Under the pieces are notes generated by a model, which saw only the letters and a program-made list of their open reading frames with translations, did not search any database and had not been told where the DNA came from. Both the position numbers and the translations under genes were made by a program. This document shows positions 1 through 6,823 of a DNA stretch of 19,067 bases, piece after piece. The first letter of the stretch is position 1, and each line of letters begins with the position of its first letter. The stretch is taken from assembly GCA_013202925.1 (NCBI GenBank), contig JABMRA010000067.1:1-19067 (forward strand). Reading direction: 5' to 3'. Source of the DNA: Candidatus Omnitrophota bacterium (GTDB taxonomy: Bacteria; Omnitrophota; Gorgyraeia; Gorgyraeales; Gorgyraeaceae).

Positions 1-8
1 AACATAGC

Positions 9-38
9 TTTACTCCAATAATCCCACTATAGTATAGC
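9..38 (+). promoter_or_regulatory. Weak candidate promoter upstream of tgt
   Basis: A TTTACT hexamer at 9-14 lies 18 nt before TATAGC at 33-38; a better -10 match, TATAGT at 28-33, is only 13 nt away. Both matches to the sigma70 consensus are partial, so this is only a candidate for the tgt-yajC-secDF transcript. No coding end of an upstream gene is recognisable in bases 1-107, which look intergenic. Confidence 0.22.
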
Positions 39-72
39 GGCACAAGGTAAATGTCAACTTATCTCTGAAAAG

Positions 73-103
73 AGCGTATAGCGTTTAGCGGATAGCGTAT
101 AGG
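73..103. repeat. Heptad repeat AGCGNNT, single arm, before tgt
   Basis: Four consecutive 7-nt units with the pattern AGCGNNT run from 73 to 100 (AGCGTAT, AGCGTTT, AGCGGAT, AGCGTAT), followed by AGGTTTT just before the tgt start. A partial copy, GTATAGCGG, is at 32-40. There is no facing complementary arm here, unlike most other heptad elements in the window. The only Shine-Dalgarno-like bases for tgt (AGG at 101-103) come from the end of this repeat. Confidence 0.8.
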
Positions 104-107
104 TTTT

Positions 108-1229
108 ATGTTTAAAATAACTCACAAAGACAAGCATACAAATGCGAGGGTCGGAGTCTTAGAGACGCTGCACGGCACTGTAGAGACGCCCGAGTTTATG
201 CCTGTTGGCACGCAGGCAACTGTCAAGGCGCTTTCAAACGAAGAGGTGAAATATTGCGGCGCGCAGATCATCCTGGGGAATACATATCACCTTTATCTCA
301 GGCCCGGCATGGATGTGATTAAAAATGCCGGGGGCCTGCACAAATTCATGTCGTGGGACGACCCGATACTGACTGACAGCGGCGGATTCCAGATATTCAG
401 CCTCGCTACCCTGATGAAGGCAAAAGAAGAGGGCGTTGAATTTAAATCGCACGTTGACGGCTCCAAACATTTTTTAACACCAGAGGATGTGGTGCGCCTG
501 CAGTTTGAATTAGGGAGCGACATCATGATGGTGCTTGACGAATGCCTGCATTATCCGTGCCCAAAAGACAAGGCAGGGCGTTCGCTGGAGCTTACGAATA
601 AGTGGGCAGTTCGGTCCAAAGAAGAGGTTGCCCGCGCTGGTGAAAGGTGTGAAGTGAAAAGTGAAAGGTTGTTGTTTGGCATTGTCCAGGGCAGTACATA
701 CCCGGACCTGCGCAAAGAATCCGCGGAGGAGCTGGTGTGTATCGGTTTTGACGGCTATGCGATCGGCGGCCTGAGCGTGGGCGAGCCAAAGGATCTGATG
801 TACGAGATGCTGGAGAATTCAGTCAGATATCTCCCCGTGGATAAACCGCGCTACGCCATGGGCATCGGCATGCCGCACGATTTTTTTGATGCCATTGAAA
901 TGGGCGTGGATATGTTTGACTGCGTTGTCCCGACGAGAAACGGCCGCAACGGCGCAGCATATACAAATGAGGGCAGGCTCATCATCAGAAACGGAAAATA
1001 CTCCAGGGACCTGCGGCCGCTGAGCGAGAGCTGCGACTGCCTCGTTTGCAAAAATTACTCACGCTCCTACATAAGACATTTATTTAATACAGAAGAAATT
1101 TTAGGATTACGACTTACCTCTTTACATAACGTATATTTTTATGTAAACTTATTAAAGAGGATCCGCGCCTCAATCAAGAACGGCACGTTTTTGGAGCTGA
1201 AAAAAGAGTTTAAGGAAAAGGTGTTTTAA
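108..1229 (+). CDS. tgt: tRNA-guanine transglycosylase (queuine tRNA-ribosyltransferase)
   Basis: Exchanges guanine 34 of GUN-anticodon tRNAs for preQ1 in queuosine synthesis. The 373-aa protein has the usual length and the complete TIM-barrel signature: D90 in DSGGFQ (general base), GIVQG at 191-195, GGLSVGEPK around 220-228, and D271 in FDCVVPTRN (nucleophile). The zinc site is C309, C311, C314 and H340. The start gives the conserved N-terminal stretch ending in TPEFMPVGTQ; the ribosome site is weak (AGG at 101-103). It heads tgt-yajC-secDF, a very common order. Residues 178-188 are encoded by a heptad DNA repeat, and from memory of E. coli numbering (D89, D264) the interval between the two catalytic Asp is about six residues longer here. 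The 3' part (about 1070-1160) is noticeably AT-richer than the rest. Identification is secure. Confidence 0.97.
   Translation: MFKITHKDKHTNARVGVLETLHGTVETPEFMPVGTQATVKALSNEEVKYCGAQIILGNTYHLYLRPGMDVIKNAGGLHKFMSWDDPILTDSGGFQIFSLATLMKAKEEGVEFKSHVDGSKHFLTPEDVVRLQFELGSDIMMVLDECLHYPCPKDKAGRSLELTNKWAVRSKEEVARAGERCEVKSERLLFGIVQGSTYPDLRKESAEELVCIGFDGYAIGGLSVGEPKDLMYEMLENSVRYLPVDKPRYAMGIGMPHDFFDAIEMGVDMFDCVVPTRNGRNGAAYTNEGRLIIRNGKYSRDLRPLSESCDCLVCKNYSRSYIRHLFNTEEILGLRLTSLHNVYFYVNLLKRIRASIKNGTFLELKKEFKEKVF
640..674. repeat. Heptad repeat inside tgt (GTGAAAG type)
   Basis: Units GTGAAAG (640-646), GTGTGAA (647-653), GTGAAAA (654-660), GTGAAAG (661-667) and a decayed GTTGTTG follow each other at exactly 7 nt. 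They encode residues 178-188 of Tgt in an open frame, just before the conserved LFGIVQG. The same word forms the yajC-secDF intergenic element about 870 nt downstream. Confidence 0.8.
1121..1147. repeat. Short inverted repeat in the tgt 3' end
   Basis: TTTACATAA at 1121-1129 and its exact complement at 1139-1147 flank a 9-nt spacer within the tgt coding sequence, covering the zinc-ligand histidine codon region. It sits in an AT-rich patch. It may be coincidence in AT-rich DNA. Confidence 0.4.
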
Positions 1230-1232
1230 AAA

Positions 1233-1239
1233 AGGAGGG
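1233..1239 (+). promoter_or_regulatory. Strong ribosome-binding site deciding the yajC start
   Basis: AGGAGGG lies between the tgt stop codon and two consecutive ATG codons at 1241 and 1244. The spacing is only about 1-2 nt to the first ATG but 4-5 nt to the second, so 1244 is preferred. Confidence 0.75.
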
Positions 1240-1243
1240 AATG

Positions 1244-1528
1244 ATGAATCCAGGCGCAGCGCAGCCAAATGCAATAGCCAGTCTTATGCCGATTATCTTT
1301 ATATTCGGTATATTTTACTTTTTGCTCATCAGGCCGCAGCAGAAGAAGCAGAAGGAACACGAAAAGATGGTCCAGGAATTAAAGAAGAACGAAGAGGTCG
1401 TTACGAACGGCGGCATACACGGGACCGTGGTAAACGTAAAAGACACTACCCTGATATTGAGGATAGACGAGAACGTCAAGATAGAGATCGACAAGAAAAC
1501 AATCGCCTATTTAAAAAAGAGCAGGTGA
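1244..1528 (+). CDS. yajC: YajC, accessory subunit of the Sec translocon
   Basis: YajC is a small inner-membrane protein that associates with SecDF and the SecYEG channel. The 94-aa product (95 aa if ATG 1241 is used) has one hydrophobic segment at about residues 11-29, ending in LLIRPQQKKQKEH, the family hallmark. It is followed by a basic helix and a small cytoplasmic domain with the conserved EVVTNGGIHGTVVNV stretch at about 50-64. It starts 14 nt after the tgt stop with a strong Shine-Dalgarno and precedes secDF, the expected neighbour. Length and motifs are ordinary for the family. Confidence 0.95.
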   Translation: MNPGAAQPNAIASLMPIIFIFGIFYFLLIRPQQKKQKEHEKMVQELKKNEEVVTNGGIHGTVVNVKDTTLILRIDENVKIEIDKKTIAYLKKSR

Positions 1529-1533
1529 CGTTA

Positions 1534-1594
1534 GTGAAAAGTTAAATGTGAAAGGTTAAAAGTTACTTTTCACTTTAAACTTTTCACCTCTCAC
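1534..1594. repeat. Heptad inverted-repeat element, yajC-secDF
   Basis: The left arm has units GTGAAAA, GTTAAAT, GTGAAAG, GTTAAAA (1534-1561). The right arm has TTTTCAC, TTTAAAC, TTTTCAC, CTCTCAC (1567-1594). All are exactly 7 nt apart, and the two arms are imperfect complements, giving a long mismatched hairpin. It starts 5 nt after the yajC stop and ends 30 nt before secDF, leaving a normal Shine-Dalgarno (GGAGG at 1615-1619). Confidence 0.85.
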
Positions 1595-1624
1595 CAGCGC
1601 TTAGTGCAAAACATGGAGGTTTAG

Positions 1625-3796
1625 ATGACGAAGAGTCTACGGTGGAGGATCTTGGCGGCCCTTGGTGTTGTAATCTTTGCCTTGTTCGGCATGCTGCCGT
1701 TAAAGGAAAAGATAAATCTGGGGCTTGACCTGCAGGGCGGCATGCACCTGGTGCTAAAGGTGGACACCTCCAAGGTGCCTGAGGAGGCGAGGGAGGACGC
1801 GCCCAACAGGGCAGCGGAGATAATACGCAACCGCATCGACCAGTTTGGCGTGCGCGAGCCGCTTATACAGAGACAGGGCAAGGATGCGATAGTGGTGCAG
1901 CTGCCCGGTATCACCGACAGGGAAAGGGCAATAGAACTTATAGGCAAGACCGCCCTCCTGGAATTCAAACTCGTAGAGTCCAGCGAAGAATTGAATCAAA
2001 GAGCAAAGCAGGGCGACGTGCCTGACGGATACAGCCTAAAGACCGTAGAGAAGGAGACGTTTCTCCTGCGTGATGATGCAGTATTGACAGGCGATACGCT
2101 TGTCAGCGCAGAGGTCAAATTTGACCAGTCCCGTTTTAACGAGCCCTACATCGCCATTGAATTCAATTCCAAAGGCGCAGCGATCTTTTCAGAAGTAACA
2201 GCCCAGAGCGTCGGAGAGCGGCTTGCGATTGTCCTGGACGGCAAGGTGCATTCAGCGCCCCGCATAAACGAGAAAATACCGTCGGGCAGGGCCAGCATTA
2301 CAGGCAGGTTTAACGTTGAAGAGGCAGGTGACCTTGCCATTGTGTTGCGCGCTGGTGCCTTACCCGCGCCGATTTATATCGAAGAGGAACGCACAGTCGG
2401 TCCCCTGCTGGGAAAAGATTCCATAGAGAGCGGCATAAGGGCGTCATTGATTGGAGTGATCCTGGTGCTCGGCTTCATGCTCCTATATTATCTCTTTGCG
2501 GGGGTCGTTGCCAGCATTGCAATGATATTAAATTTCGTAATCGTGCTGGGTGTGCTGGGCTGGTTCCATACCACGTTGACCCTCCCGGGCATAGCCGGCA
2601 TGATACTTGTCATAGGCATGGCAGTTGACGCAAATGTTTTGATATACGAACGCATCCGCGAAGAACTCAAGACAGGCAAGCATATACGCAGCGCCGTATC
2701 TGCCGGATACAACAAGGCCTTCACCGCGATACTGGATTCGAACATCACCACGCTTATCGCTGCCGCGCTTTTATTTAAATTCGGCACAGGGCCCATAAGG
2801 GGCTTCGGAGTCACTCTTTCAATAGGCATACTCGCCAGCATGTTCACAGCCATATTTGTAACGCGCATCATCTTTGACCTGGTGACAGCCAATAAAAAAT
2901 TCGAAAAACTCCCGATGCTCCAGTTTTTCAAAAAGACCAACATCGATTTCATCGGCAAACGCTGGATCGCGTATGCCATTTCAGCGATCCTCCTCATAGG
3001 CGGCCTGGGTGTGTTTTTTGCAAAGGGCGAGAATGCGTATGGTATTGATTTTACAGGAGGGCAGCTTCAGGAATACTCTTTTGCCAGAGAGGTCAGGGTG
3101 GATGATATAAGAAAGATGCTTGCGGACATCGACATAAAAGATGCGACCATCCAGCATGTCGAGGGTAAGAATCAGGTGTTGATAAAGACCTCGGAAGACG
3201 TTGCTTCTGACATAAACAGAAAATTCAGAGAGGATTTTATCGACAACCCCGCGAGTCTCCTGCGCGTTGAAAAGGTCGGGCCGTCCATAGGCCGGCACCT
3301 GCGCAAGAGCGCGAGGCTGGCGGTGTTGTGGAGCCTCATAGGTATATTGATCTACGTGGGTTTCAGGTTCAAGAGGGTTGGTTTTGCAGCTGCAGGCGTA
3401 ATCGCGCTTTTTCATGATGTATTTATCGCGATGGGTTTTCTTGCAATGACCGGGAGGGAGTTGAATCTGGTAACAGTGGCCGCGCTCCTGACCATTGCCG
3501 GCTATTCCATAAATGATACCATTGTCATATACTCCAGGATACGGGAGAACACCAAACTCTACCGCAAGGCATCCATGAAAGAGATCATCAACATGAGCAT
3601 AAACCAGACGCTCTCGAGAACGGTCTTGACTACCCTGACAACACTCCTTGCAGTCGCGTCGATTTTCTTTTTTGGCGGCGATGTACTCAGGGATTTCTCA
3701 TTTACGCTTCTGGTAGGCATAATCTCGGGTATATATTCAACCATCTACATCGCGTCACCTTTGGTGATCTTCTGGCACGCTCGTCGGTCTAGATAA
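1625..3796 (+). CDS. secDF: SecDF fusion, proton-driven protein export motor
   Basis: SecD and SecF help pull secreted proteins across the inner membrane using the proton gradient; here they are fused in one 723-aa chain, as in Bacillus and Thermus. The first membrane helix is at about residues 9-25. The SecD signature GLDLQGGMHLVL follows at 33-44, then the large periplasmic P1 region, and then a helix bundle from about 270 to 420 containing GMAVDANVLIYERIREE with D335. The SecF half begins near 440, with GIDFTGGQ at 473-480 and GYSINDTIVIY at 626-636 (D631), and R665 in QTLSRT. D335, D631 and R665 correspond to the proton-pathway residues of Thermus SecDF (D340, D637, R671, from memory). 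GGAGG at 1615-1619 supports the start. Confidence 0.97.
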   Translation: MTKSLRWRILAALGVVIFALFGMLPLKEKINLGLDLQGGMHLVLKVDTSKVPEEAREDAPNRAAEIIRNRIDQFGVREPLIQRQGKDAIVVQLPGITDRERAIELIGKTALLEFKLVESSEELNQRAKQGDVPDGYSLKTVEKETFLLRDDAVLTGDTLVSAEVKFDQSRFNEPYIAIEFNSKGAAIFSEVTAQSVGERLAIVLDGKVHSAPRINEKIPSGRASITGRFNVEEAGDLAIVLRAGALPAPIYIEEERTVGPLLGKDSIESGIRASLIGVILVLGFMLLYYLFAGVVASIAMILNFVIVLGVLGWFHTTLTLPGIAGMILVIGMAVDANVLIYERIREELKTGKHIRSAVSAGYNKAFTAILDSNITTLIAAALLFKFGTGPIRGFGVTLSIGILASMFTAIFVTRIIFDLVTANKKFEKLPMLQFFKKTNIDFIGKRWIAYAISAILLIGGLGVFFAKGENAYGIDFTGGQLQEYSFAREVRVDDIRKMLADIDIKDATIQHVEGKNQVLIKTSEDVASDINRKFREDFIDNPASLLRVEKVGPSIGRHLRKSARLAVLWSLIGILIYVGFRFKRVGFAAAGVIALFHDVFIAMGFLAMTGRELNLVTVAALLTIAGYSINDTIVIYSRIRENTKLYRKASMKEIINMSINQTLSRTVLTTLTTLLAVASIFFFGGDVLRDFSFTLLVGIISGIYSTIYIASPLVIFWHARRSR

Positions 3797-3800
3797 CCTT

Positions 3801-3887
3801 CAGAAGACAGACGTCAGATGTCAGAGTTTTCTCTGTCTTCTGGCCTCTGTCTTCTGATTTCTGATGTCTGTGTTCTGACCTCTGAGT
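3801..3887. repeat. Heptad inverted-repeat element CAGANNN/TCTGNNN, secDF to CDF gene
   Basis: Four CAGANNN units (3801-3828) face eight TCTGNNN units (3832-3887), each at exactly 7-nt spacing. The fixed tetranucleotides are fully conserved while the three other positions vary freely (TCT, GCC, ATT, ATG, TGT, ACC, AGT in the right arm). It starts 4 nt after the secDF stop and ends 4 nt before the next ATG, so it fills the whole gap and leaves no room for an ordinary Shine-Dalgarno. The same word forms the fabF-fabG element. Confidence 0.92.
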
Positions 3888-3891
3888 TAAC

Positions 3892-4755
3892 ATGAATAAA
3901 TTCTCACAAATCAAACGCATACTTATTGCGATCTTGGTTTTAAATTGGCTCGTTGCCTTCAGCAAGATCTTTTACGGGCTTATCACGAGATGCGCATCCA
4001 TGACCGCTGACGGGATCCACTCGTTCGGAGACGGCGCTTCAAATATTATCGGCCTAATAGGGATATGGGCCGCCTCCAAGCCAAGAGACGAGGACCACCC
4101 ATATGGCCACAAAAAATTCGAGACCATTGCGACGCTGGGCATAGCAGTCATACTTTTCTTGGCCGCGTTCAATATCCTCAGGGATGCGTTCGTAAGGATG
4201 TTGCATCCTGTAACGCCTGATGTCACCACATTTAGTTTTATCCTGATACTTCTCACTCTCATCGTCAATATATTTGTGATGAGGTACGAGACCAGAAAGG
4301 GCCATGAGTTATCCAGCGACATCTTGATATGCGATGCCATGCATACTAGAAGCGACGTATTTGCTTCGCTGGCCGTCATCGGTACACTGGTTTCCATAAA
4401 AATGGGGATATCGGTCTTGGATACCATAGTCGCGGGCCTGATCGCCATACTCATTGCAAAATCAGGATTCGAGATCTTAAAAAGCAGTTCTGAGGTCTTA
4501 TGCGACGGCAGCGTGCTCTCGAGGGCGCGGATTGCGGATATTGTAAGTAAAATACAAGGGGTAAGATCCTTTCACAATATCAGGACCAGGGGCAGAAAAG
4601 ACGATATCCACGTGGATCTCCACGTGATCATCGATTCCAATATGCATGTTGACGATGCGCACAAACTGAGCCATAAAATAGAATCAATGCTTAAGAGCGG
4701 CATCCCCGGCGTAACAGATGTCAGTGTCCACATGGAGCCGTACAAACGCAGATAG
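3892..4755 (+). CDS. Cation diffusion facilitator family transporter, probably Zn/Cd
   Basis: An inner-membrane metal/proton antiporter of the CDF family (287 aa, typical length). About six membrane helices occupy residues 10-200 and a ferredoxin-like cytoplasmic domain follows (about 205-287). The transport site aligned with FieF is H43xxxD47 in ADGIHSFGD on helix 2 and H151xxxD155 in HTRSD on helix 5. This is the two-His two-Asp form usually linked with zinc or cadmium. HPYGHKKFE at 69-77 is the conserved loop after helix 2. The C-terminal domain keeps H239, H244 and H280, which may bind regulatory metal. The ATG comes directly after the repeat arm with no Shine-Dalgarno. The stop is 3 nt before recJ, so the two are likely co-transcribed without an obvious functional link. 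The exact metal cannot be told from sequence. Confidence 0.9.
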   Translation: MNKFSQIKRILIAILVLNWLVAFSKIFYGLITRCASMTADGIHSFGDGASNIIGLIGIWAASKPRDEDHPYGHKKFETIATLGIAVILFLAAFNILRDAFVRMLHPVTPDVTTFSFILILLTLIVNIFVMRYETRKGHELSSDILICDAMHTRSDVFASLAVIGTLVSIKMGISVLDTIVAGLIAILIAKSGFEILKSSSEVLCDGSVLSRARIADIVSKIQGVRSFHNIRTRGRKDDIHVDLHVIIDSNMHVDDAHKLSHKIESMLKSGIPGVTDVSVHMEPYKRR

Positions 4756-4758
4756 ATT

Positions 4759-6462
4759 ATGAAAAGATGGAGCGTTAGACAATTTGACGCGAAAGAAAAT
4801 CAGCTGTTGAGCGATGCGCTTGGCGTGTCTCCGATACTTGCGCAGCTGCTGATAAACCGCGGCCTCGGGAATATCGACAGCGCAAAGACATTTTTGAGCG
4901 GTGACATCCATGAACTTTACAACCCGTTTTTAATGGAGGGCGTGCACGAGGCAGTGTCGCGCATAAAAAGGGCCATTGAAAAAAAGGAAAAGATCCTTAT
5001 CCACGGCGACTACGACGTCGACGGCATAACAGCCACTGCGATCCTCGTGTTTACGTTGCGCAGTCTTGGAATAGAGCCGCACTATTATATACCTGACAGG
5101 CTTACGGAAGGATACGGCCTGAGCGAAGGCGGGGTCAAAGAGGCAATAAAGATAGGCGCGGCCCTTGTGGTGACCGTGGATTGCGGTATATCGAGCCATG
5201 AAGAGGTAAAGGCCCTGAACGCGCACAATATAGATGTGATAATAACAGACCACCATGAGGTGTCAAAGGTCTTGCCTCCTGCGCATTCGATTATAAATCC
5301 GCTGAGGAAGGACTGCGCGTATCCTGACAAGAATCTTTCCGGTGTCGGTATAGCGTTTAAACTGTGCGAGGCGTTATGTTCCGTGTCTCACGCTGATGAG
5401 GTGTGGCGCCATGTGGACCTTGTTTCCCTGGGCACTGTTTCAGATGTCGCGCCTCTTATCGGCGAAAACAGGATCCTTGTCAAAGAGGGATTGAAATCAC
5501 TCAAGAACGGCAGTTCCAACAAAGGCATCAAGGCGCTTATCGATGCGAGTGGATTAAAGAATAAGGAGCCCGGTTCTTTCGAGATAGGTTTTATATTGGG
5601 GCCAAGGATAAATGCAGCAGGCCGGCTAGGCACAGCTGGCGTGGCCGTGGAACTTTTATTGACTCAGGATGAAGAAAAGGCGCAGGAGCTGGCAAAGAGA
5701 TTGAATCAGGCCAATCGCGAAAGACAGAAGATAGAAGGCTCTACTTTGAAACAGGCCATGTCCAAGATCGACAGGGACGTAAATTTCAAGGATCACAAGG
5801 TCATAGTTTTGCACAATGAGGATTGGCATGCCGGCGTGATAGGCATCGTGGCGTCCAGGATATCCGACAGATTTTACAGGCCCACTATACTGATTTCTAC
5901 AAAGGCAGGCATGGGGCGCGGGTCAGGGAGGTCTATTGAAAATTTCCATCTATTTGAGGCGCTGGCAGGATGTGAAGGCGTGTTACAGGGATACGGAGGG
6001 CACAAGTATGCGTGCGGGCTTACGATCCTGGAGAAGAATTTACCGGAATTTAATAAGGTGATAAATCAGATAGCTGACGGCGTGCTGGTTGCTGATGATC
6101 TGATCCCCCGTATTGACATTGATATGGAGATATCGTTGAGTTCGCTGGATCATGGTGTGGTGGAGGAGGTGGCGAGGCTCGAGCCGTTTGGCCAATCTAA
6201 CCGCATGCCCTTGTTCTGTTCCAGAAATTTAAAACTGGCGTCTTCTCCGAGGGTGATAAAAGGCGAGCATATTAAATTCCAGGTAACGGACGGCAATAAG
6301 GATTTCGAGGCAATAGGTTTTGGCCTTGCCAGAAATACCGACGCAGAACCCCTCCTGAAGAGATATCCCAGATTCGATCTTGCCTATACAGTTTCTTTTA
6401 ATACCTGGCAGGGCCTGAACACCATCCAATTAAAAATCGAGGACATCGTCCCCTCCTCGTAA
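4759..6462 (+). CDS. recJ: Single-stranded-DNA-specific exonuclease RecJ
   Basis: A 5'-3' exonuclease on single-stranded DNA that works in recombination and mismatch/base-excision repair. The 567-aa chain has the normal bacterial RecJ length and all DHH-superfamily motifs: HGDYDVDG at 82-89, VDCG at 140-143, DHH at 164-166, and VSLGTVSDVAPL at 222-233. These are followed by GPRINAAGRLG at 281-291, the DHHA1 motifs GRGSGRS at 386-392 and GGHKYACG at 413-420, and a C-terminal OB-like domain. The Mn-binding aspartates and histidines are intact. The start lies 3 nt after the CDF stop with no clear Shine-Dalgarno, suggesting translational coupling. The stop codon directly abuts a hairpin shared with the convergent rpmB gene. 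Confidence 0.97.
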   Translation: MKRWSVRQFDAKENQLLSDALGVSPILAQLLINRGLGNIDSAKTFLSGDIHELYNPFLMEGVHEAVSRIKRAIEKKEKILIHGDYDVDGITATAILVFTLRSLGIEPHYYIPDRLTEGYGLSEGGVKEAIKIGAALVVTVDCGISSHEEVKALNAHNIDVIITDHHEVSKVLPPAHSIINPLRKDCAYPDKNLSGVGIAFKLCEALCSVSHADEVWRHVDLVSLGTVSDVAPLIGENRILVKEGLKSLKNGSSNKGIKALIDASGLKNKEPGSFEIGFILGPRINAAGRLGTAGVAVELLLTQDEEKAQELAKRLNQANRERQKIEGSTLKQAMSKIDRDVNFKDHKVIVLHNEDWHAGVIGIVASRISDRFYRPTILISTKAGMGRGSGRSIENFHLFEALAGCEGVLQGYGGHKYACGLTILEKNLPEFNKVINQIADGVLVADDLIPRIDIDMEISLSSLDHGVVEEVARLEPFGQSNRMPLFCSRNLKLASSPRVIKGEHIKFQVTDGNKDFEAIGFGLARNTDAEPLLKRYPRFDLAYTVSFNTWQGLNTIQLKIEDIVPSS

Positions 6463-6495
6463 GTTTACATTTAAGTCAATGACATAAATGTAAAC
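6463..6495. terminator. Palindromic hairpin between convergent recJ and rpmB
   Basis: GTTTACATTTA (6463-6473) and its exact complement (6485-6495) enclose a smaller GTCA/TGAC palindrome, so pairing can extend almost to the centre with one A-A mismatch. It begins right after the recJ stop and ends 8 nt from the rpmB stop. It is therefore placed to end or protect both transcripts. There is no strong U-run on either side, so factor-independent termination is not certain. Confidence 0.6.
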
Positions 6496-6503
6496 CCAGC
6501 GCC

Positions 6504-6731
6504 TCAGGCCTTTTTTATCTTGCCGGCCTTGATACAGGAGGTGCAGACTCTTACTCTTCGGGGGGAGCCTTTCAGGATTATTCGGACGGTCTGTAGGTTT
6601 GGCAGGAATCTTCTCTTGGTTACGCCTGTTATTTTCAGACCAACGCCGCCTTTTTTCTTTGCAAGACCTCGGCGGGCTATAGTTCTTCCGGCTACTGGTC
6701 CTTTTCCGCAAATCGTGCATACCCTTGACAT
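6504..6731 (-). CDS. rpmB: 50S ribosomal protein L28, zinc-ribbon form
   Basis: A structural protein of the large ribosomal subunit, 75 aa. It begins MSRVCTICGKGPVAGR and carries the L28 core TKRRFLPNLQTVRI at about 38-51. C5/C8 and C63/C66 make up the two CxxC pairs of the zinc-binding (C+) type. A Shine-Dalgarno (AAAAGGAG in - strand sense) lies just upstream. It is the only - strand gene here, converging on recJ and diverging from the radical SAM gene. It is lysine/arginine rich as expected. Identification is secure despite the small size. Confidence 0.96.
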   Translation of the reverse strand: MSRVCTICGKGPVAGRTIARRGLAKKKGGVGLKITGVTKRRFLPNLQTVRIILKGSPRRVRVCTSCIKAGKIKKA

Positions 6732-6755
6732 AATTCGCTCCTTTTAATTATTGGA

Positions 6756-6784
6756 TTGAGATTAGAATAATAACATAATATAAT
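6756..6784 (+). promoter_or_regulatory. Sigma70-type promoter for the radical SAM gene
   Basis: TTGAGA (6756-6761) and a perfect TATAAT (6779-6784) are separated by 17 nt, giving a predicted start near 6791, about 33 nt before the gene at 6824. This is the best promoter match I found in the window. It physically overlaps the opposing rpmB promoter. Confidence 0.6.
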
Positions 6785-6795
6785 AGGATATGCAA
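6767..6795 (-). promoter_or_regulatory. Sigma70-type promoter for rpmB
   Basis: On the - strand, TTGCAT (plus-strand 6790-6795) and TATTAT (plus-strand 6767-6772) are 17 nt apart. The predicted start is near 6760, about 28 nt before the rpmB start codon. The -10 matches 5 of 6 bases and the -35 matches 4 of 6. The elements interleave with the + strand promoter. Confidence 0.5.
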
Positions 6796-6823
6796 GGGAA
6801 AAGTTTACTGTAACGAGGCAAGG

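Noticed and set aside
1..107. tRNA, riboswitch (preQ1) or upstream gene end before tgt
   Set aside because: No cloverleaf or preQ1 aptamer pattern is recognisable; only a heptad repeat and a weak promoter candidate are visible.
2488..2997. 169-codon open frame antisense to secDF
   Set aside because: Hydrophobic composition mirrors the membrane helices on the other strand; no independent evidence.
6520..6747. 75-codon + strand frame opposite rpmB
   Set aside because: The - strand frame is an unmistakable L28 with CxxC pairs, a Shine-Dalgarno and a promoter.
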